NCBI GenBank assembly: GCA_029261615.1
Contig: JAJDAX010000120.1
Span: 1-24,760 of the forward strand
Length of the DNA: 24,760 nt
Reading direction: 5' to 3'
Origin: Nitrospinaceae bacterium
Lineage (GTDB): Bacteria; Nitrospinota; Nitrospinia; Nitrospinales; Nitrospinaceae
This document shows, piece by piece, positions 22,986 through 24,760 of the stretch (position 1 is its first letter; every line of letters starts with the position of its first letter). Made by a program: the position numbers and the translations under genes. Under the pieces are notes generated by a model. The model was not told where the DNA came from, did no database searches, and saw nothing but the letters and a program-made list of their open reading frames with translations.

Positions 22986-23011
22986 TTGAATATGCAATAA
23001 TGCAAATTCAA
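22986..23011. repeat. 26-bp inverted repeat, candidate operator
   Basis: The arms TTGAATATGCA and TGCAAATTCAA pair at ten of eleven positions around the spacer ATAA. Such symmetry is typical for dimeric regulator binding. It lies about 365 bases before the operon's first ATG and 620 bases before the TPR gene. Confidence 0.4.
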
Positions 23012-23230
23012 TTGAGGAACGGGAACTCGAAATGAATCAATATTCCCTATAGACAGTAAAACATTTAATTTGAATCAGTTAACAGAGTCGTTTGTATGAT
23101 TTTTCCGTCGAGCAAAACACCGGACAGCGTAGGGACAACCACCCCAGCTTGTAGTAATAAAATACTGCCCTGATTCTAGTAAACATATCTAACAGCCCAA
23201 AATCATGAATTAAGCCTTCTTAGGCAAGTC

Positions 23231-23261
23231 CTTTTTTCCAGATAATCTGTGTGGAAAAAAG
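23231..23261. repeat. 10-bp perfect inverted repeat with 11-base spacer
   Basis: CTTTTTTCCA (23231-23240) and TGGAAAAAAG (23252-23261) are exact reverse complements. It could form an RNA hairpin or a regulator site; the A/T-rich arms make it weaker as a terminator. No gene ends nearby to need one. Confidence 0.4.
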
Positions 23262-23306
23262 ATTTCAAGATGGAGAGTAGAATAAATTTTATTGATCGAG
23301 GAAGTT

Positions 23307-23318
23307 ATTATCATTATC
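23307..23318 (-). promoter_or_regulatory. Fur-box-like sequence
   Basis: On the minus strand this reads GATAATGATAAT, identical to the first two hexamers of the classical Fur consensus. It is flanked by CATTTT before and a poor third hexamer after. It sits between the operon and the CcmI-like gene. Iron control of a haem-rich system would make sense, but AT-rich DNA produces such matches by chance. Confidence 0.25.
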
Positions 23319-23629
23319 AAAATGAAACCTTATCATTTCCGGTGATATTTCCTATAAGTTGTGAAATTTTTTCGAATATTATTTTTCAACAAGTACGGTT
23401 GCCTCAGACACCTCGTGTCCGGTAAGCTAACGTCAGGTTTGAATTCAGACATCTTCCATTGTCTAACTCGTTAAATTTTCAAACCATGAAGAGCAATGCA
23501 ATGTTCTGCTTAATTGAGATAACTTCTTAGACTTATTCAAAAGATTTTAAAATTGCTTCGGAAGTTTTCTGTTATTTAAGTTAAGAAAGCACTATACCTT
23601 TCCCTGCTTACGCTAAAAAAGGAACTATT

Positions 23630-24634
23630 ATGTCTCAAGAAAATTCTTCAAGAATAAGCTCCCTATTTAAAAGTGTGAAGACTGGGAAAGGTGCCTTTAC
23701 CCTGACTTTTGTTCTTGCAATTTTATTTGGCTCCATAATATACATTCTTCCTCCCCAAAAAACTGAAGTGCCCGAAAACGCAAAGAAGGAACACTCAACG
23801 CCAGAGAAAGTCGTCTCATTCACACCTATAAAAAAGACCTCGCAAAAGGGTAAAGGCGACCCGAAAATATCCACGCCTATGGATAAACTGGCCGAGGGCC
23901 TTGCCGAGAAACTTAAGGAAAACCCGGACGATGCGGGAGGCTGGACTTTACTGGGCCGTTCTTATTCTTTAATCGGGAAACATGTAAAAGCCGTTGAGGC
24001 TCTTGAAAAAGCGGTTGCGCTTAAACCTGAAGATCCTGATTTAATGGCTACCTATGGAGAAGCGCTCGTTACCGTTTCAAAGGGAGTGATTGACGAAAAG
24101 TCCAAAAATGTATTTCTTGATGTCATTAAATTAAGCCCCGACCAACCGGTTGCCAAACTAAACCTGGCTCTGGTTGAATTTCATGAAGGCAAGGTCAAGG
24201 AGGCATACAATACCTGGCTCAAGCTGGCCAAGGAAGCACCTCCAAAAGCTCCCTATTTAAAAAACCTTCAATCAAAACTTGATCTAGCCGCCGAAAAGTT
24301 GGGGATCGAACCTCCGTCTATTCTTCCGGCCACACCTCCGGCTCCCACGCTTCAAAGCATGAAACCCAACCTTCCTTCCGCCCTCTCCATAAAGGATGTA
24401 AAGCCATCCAACAATATGCCATCTGATGAACAGAGTGTCTTTATCCGAAGCATGGTGCAACGTCTGGCAGACAAGATGGAGAAAAACCCTGATGATATGG
24501 AAGGCTGGATGAAACTGGCAAAATCGTACACCGTTCTTGGAGAAAAAGAAAAAGCACTCAAGAGCTATCAAAATGCACTCAGGCTATCTCCCAATGACAA
24601 GACAATCCAAAACCTGATCAAAAATTTGCAGTAA
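23630..24634 (+). CDS. CcmI/NrfG-like TPR protein, cytochrome c maturation
   Basis: A 334-residue membrane-anchored TPR protein. One helix (about 22-41) is followed by a Pro/Lys-rich linker and two TPR blocks. Both blocks begin with the sequence typical of CcmI/CycH: LAEKLKENPDDAGGWTLLGRSY (from residue 87) and LADKMEKNPDDMEGWMKLAKSY (from 279). A Pro-rich spacer (about 228-262) lies between them. In known systems this periplasmic domain holds apocytochrome c C-termini for haem ligation. The two N-terminal helices and Leu-zipper-like loop of full CcmI are replaced by a single helix, so an NrfG-type or stand-alone chaperone is also possible. AAAGGA lies seven bases upstream of ATG 23630. No other ccm gene is in view, but the neighbouring operon would need heavy cytochrome c maturation. 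Confidence 0.78.
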   Translation: MSQENSSRISSLFKSVKTGKGAFTLTFVLAILFGSIIYILPPQKTEVPENAKKEHSTPEKVVSFTPIKKTSQKGKGDPKISTPMDKLAEGLAEKLKENPDDAGGWTLLGRSYSLIGKHVKAVEALEKAVALKPEDPDLMATYGEALVTVSKGVIDEKSKNVFLDVIKLSPDQPVAKLNLALVEFHEGKVKEAYNTWLKLAKEAPPKAPYLKNLQSKLDLAAEKLGIEPPSILPATPPAPTLQSMKPNLPSALSIKDVKPSNNMPSDEQSVFIRSMVQRLADKMEKNPDDMEGWMKLAKSYTVLGEKEKALKSYQNALRLSPNDKTIQNLIKNLQ

Positions 24635-24760
24635 AAAATTTTGGATTGATCAATTTGGACTTTGATATGCGGAGGGAGCTTAATTTTTAAAGTGAGCCCC
24701 GGAGATAGCCAACCAAGGGCAAGAGTGGTTGTTCCCTGCCTCGGTTCAAAATCAGGCCAT

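Larger units (their letters stand above)
22621..23629. other. Long non-coding divergent region (about 1 kb)
   Basis: No convincing gene lies between the operon start (22620, minus) and the TPR gene (23630, plus). The DNA is AT-rich and carries three separate candidate sites: a 26-base inverted repeat at 22986-23011, a 10-bp arm inverted repeat at 23231-23261, and a Fur-box-like sequence at 23307-23318. There is also a short hairpin at 22875-22890 (AAGAGT, TTTC, ACTCTT). This is where control of the cytochrome operon would be expected. Confidence 0.5.

Overview
The window looks like chromosome from a Gram-negative bacterium of moderate, AT-leaning composition. It encodes a nucleotide-sugar epimerase of the surface-glycan type, several exported c-type cytochromes, an outer-membrane beta-barrel protein and a CcmI-like cytochrome c maturation protein. 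The density of multihaem cytochromes suggests an environmental, respiratory lineage such as Nitrospinota or a deltaproteobacterial-type group. That placement is inference; no rRNA or other phylogenetic marker is present. I see no transposase, integrase or CRISPR array.

Left part (1-8768). A partial hydrolysing UDP-GlcNAc 2-epimerase (NeuC-like) runs off the left edge. It is followed by a small exported protein, a lipoprotein-like dihaem cytochrome c peroxidase/RoxA-type protein, and an aldo/keto reductase, all on the minus strand. Two small plus-strand genes follow, a secreted peptide and a four-helix membrane protein, with two hairpins between them. A strong bidirectional terminator at 5755-5800 separates these from a large minus-strand dihaem peroxidase. 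That protein carries an RskA-like N-terminal domain, two Ig-like domains and a DUF5666-like tail.

Central part (9120-22620, minus strand). Six genes lie in one tightly packed run. In transcription order they are: a ferredoxin-FAD/NAD(P) oxidoreductase with a membrane anchor; a 1254-residue exported Sel1/ankyrin protein; a five-helix b-type cytochrome with two His pairs spaced 14 residues apart; a 33-haem cytochrome c; a cytochrome c with 31 CXXCH sites plus one CX3CH; and an outer-membrane beta-barrel protein with AMIN-like and TPR domains. The order reads as a path from cytoplasmic electron donor, through the inner membrane, across the periplasm, to the outer membrane. I regard this as the most interesting system in the window: a candidate trans-envelope electron conduit carrying about 64-65 c-haems, unlike Mtr-, Pcc- or Ext-type conduits in the size of its cytochromes and in its added Ank/Sel1 protein. 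Function and direction of electron flow are inferred.

Right part (22621-24760). A roughly 1 kb non-coding divergent region holds two good inverted repeats and a Fur-box-like sequence. A plus-strand CcmI/NrfG-like TPR protein follows, whose likely role is apocytochrome handling and which would fit the haem-rich neighbourhood. The last 125 bases contain no gene I can support.
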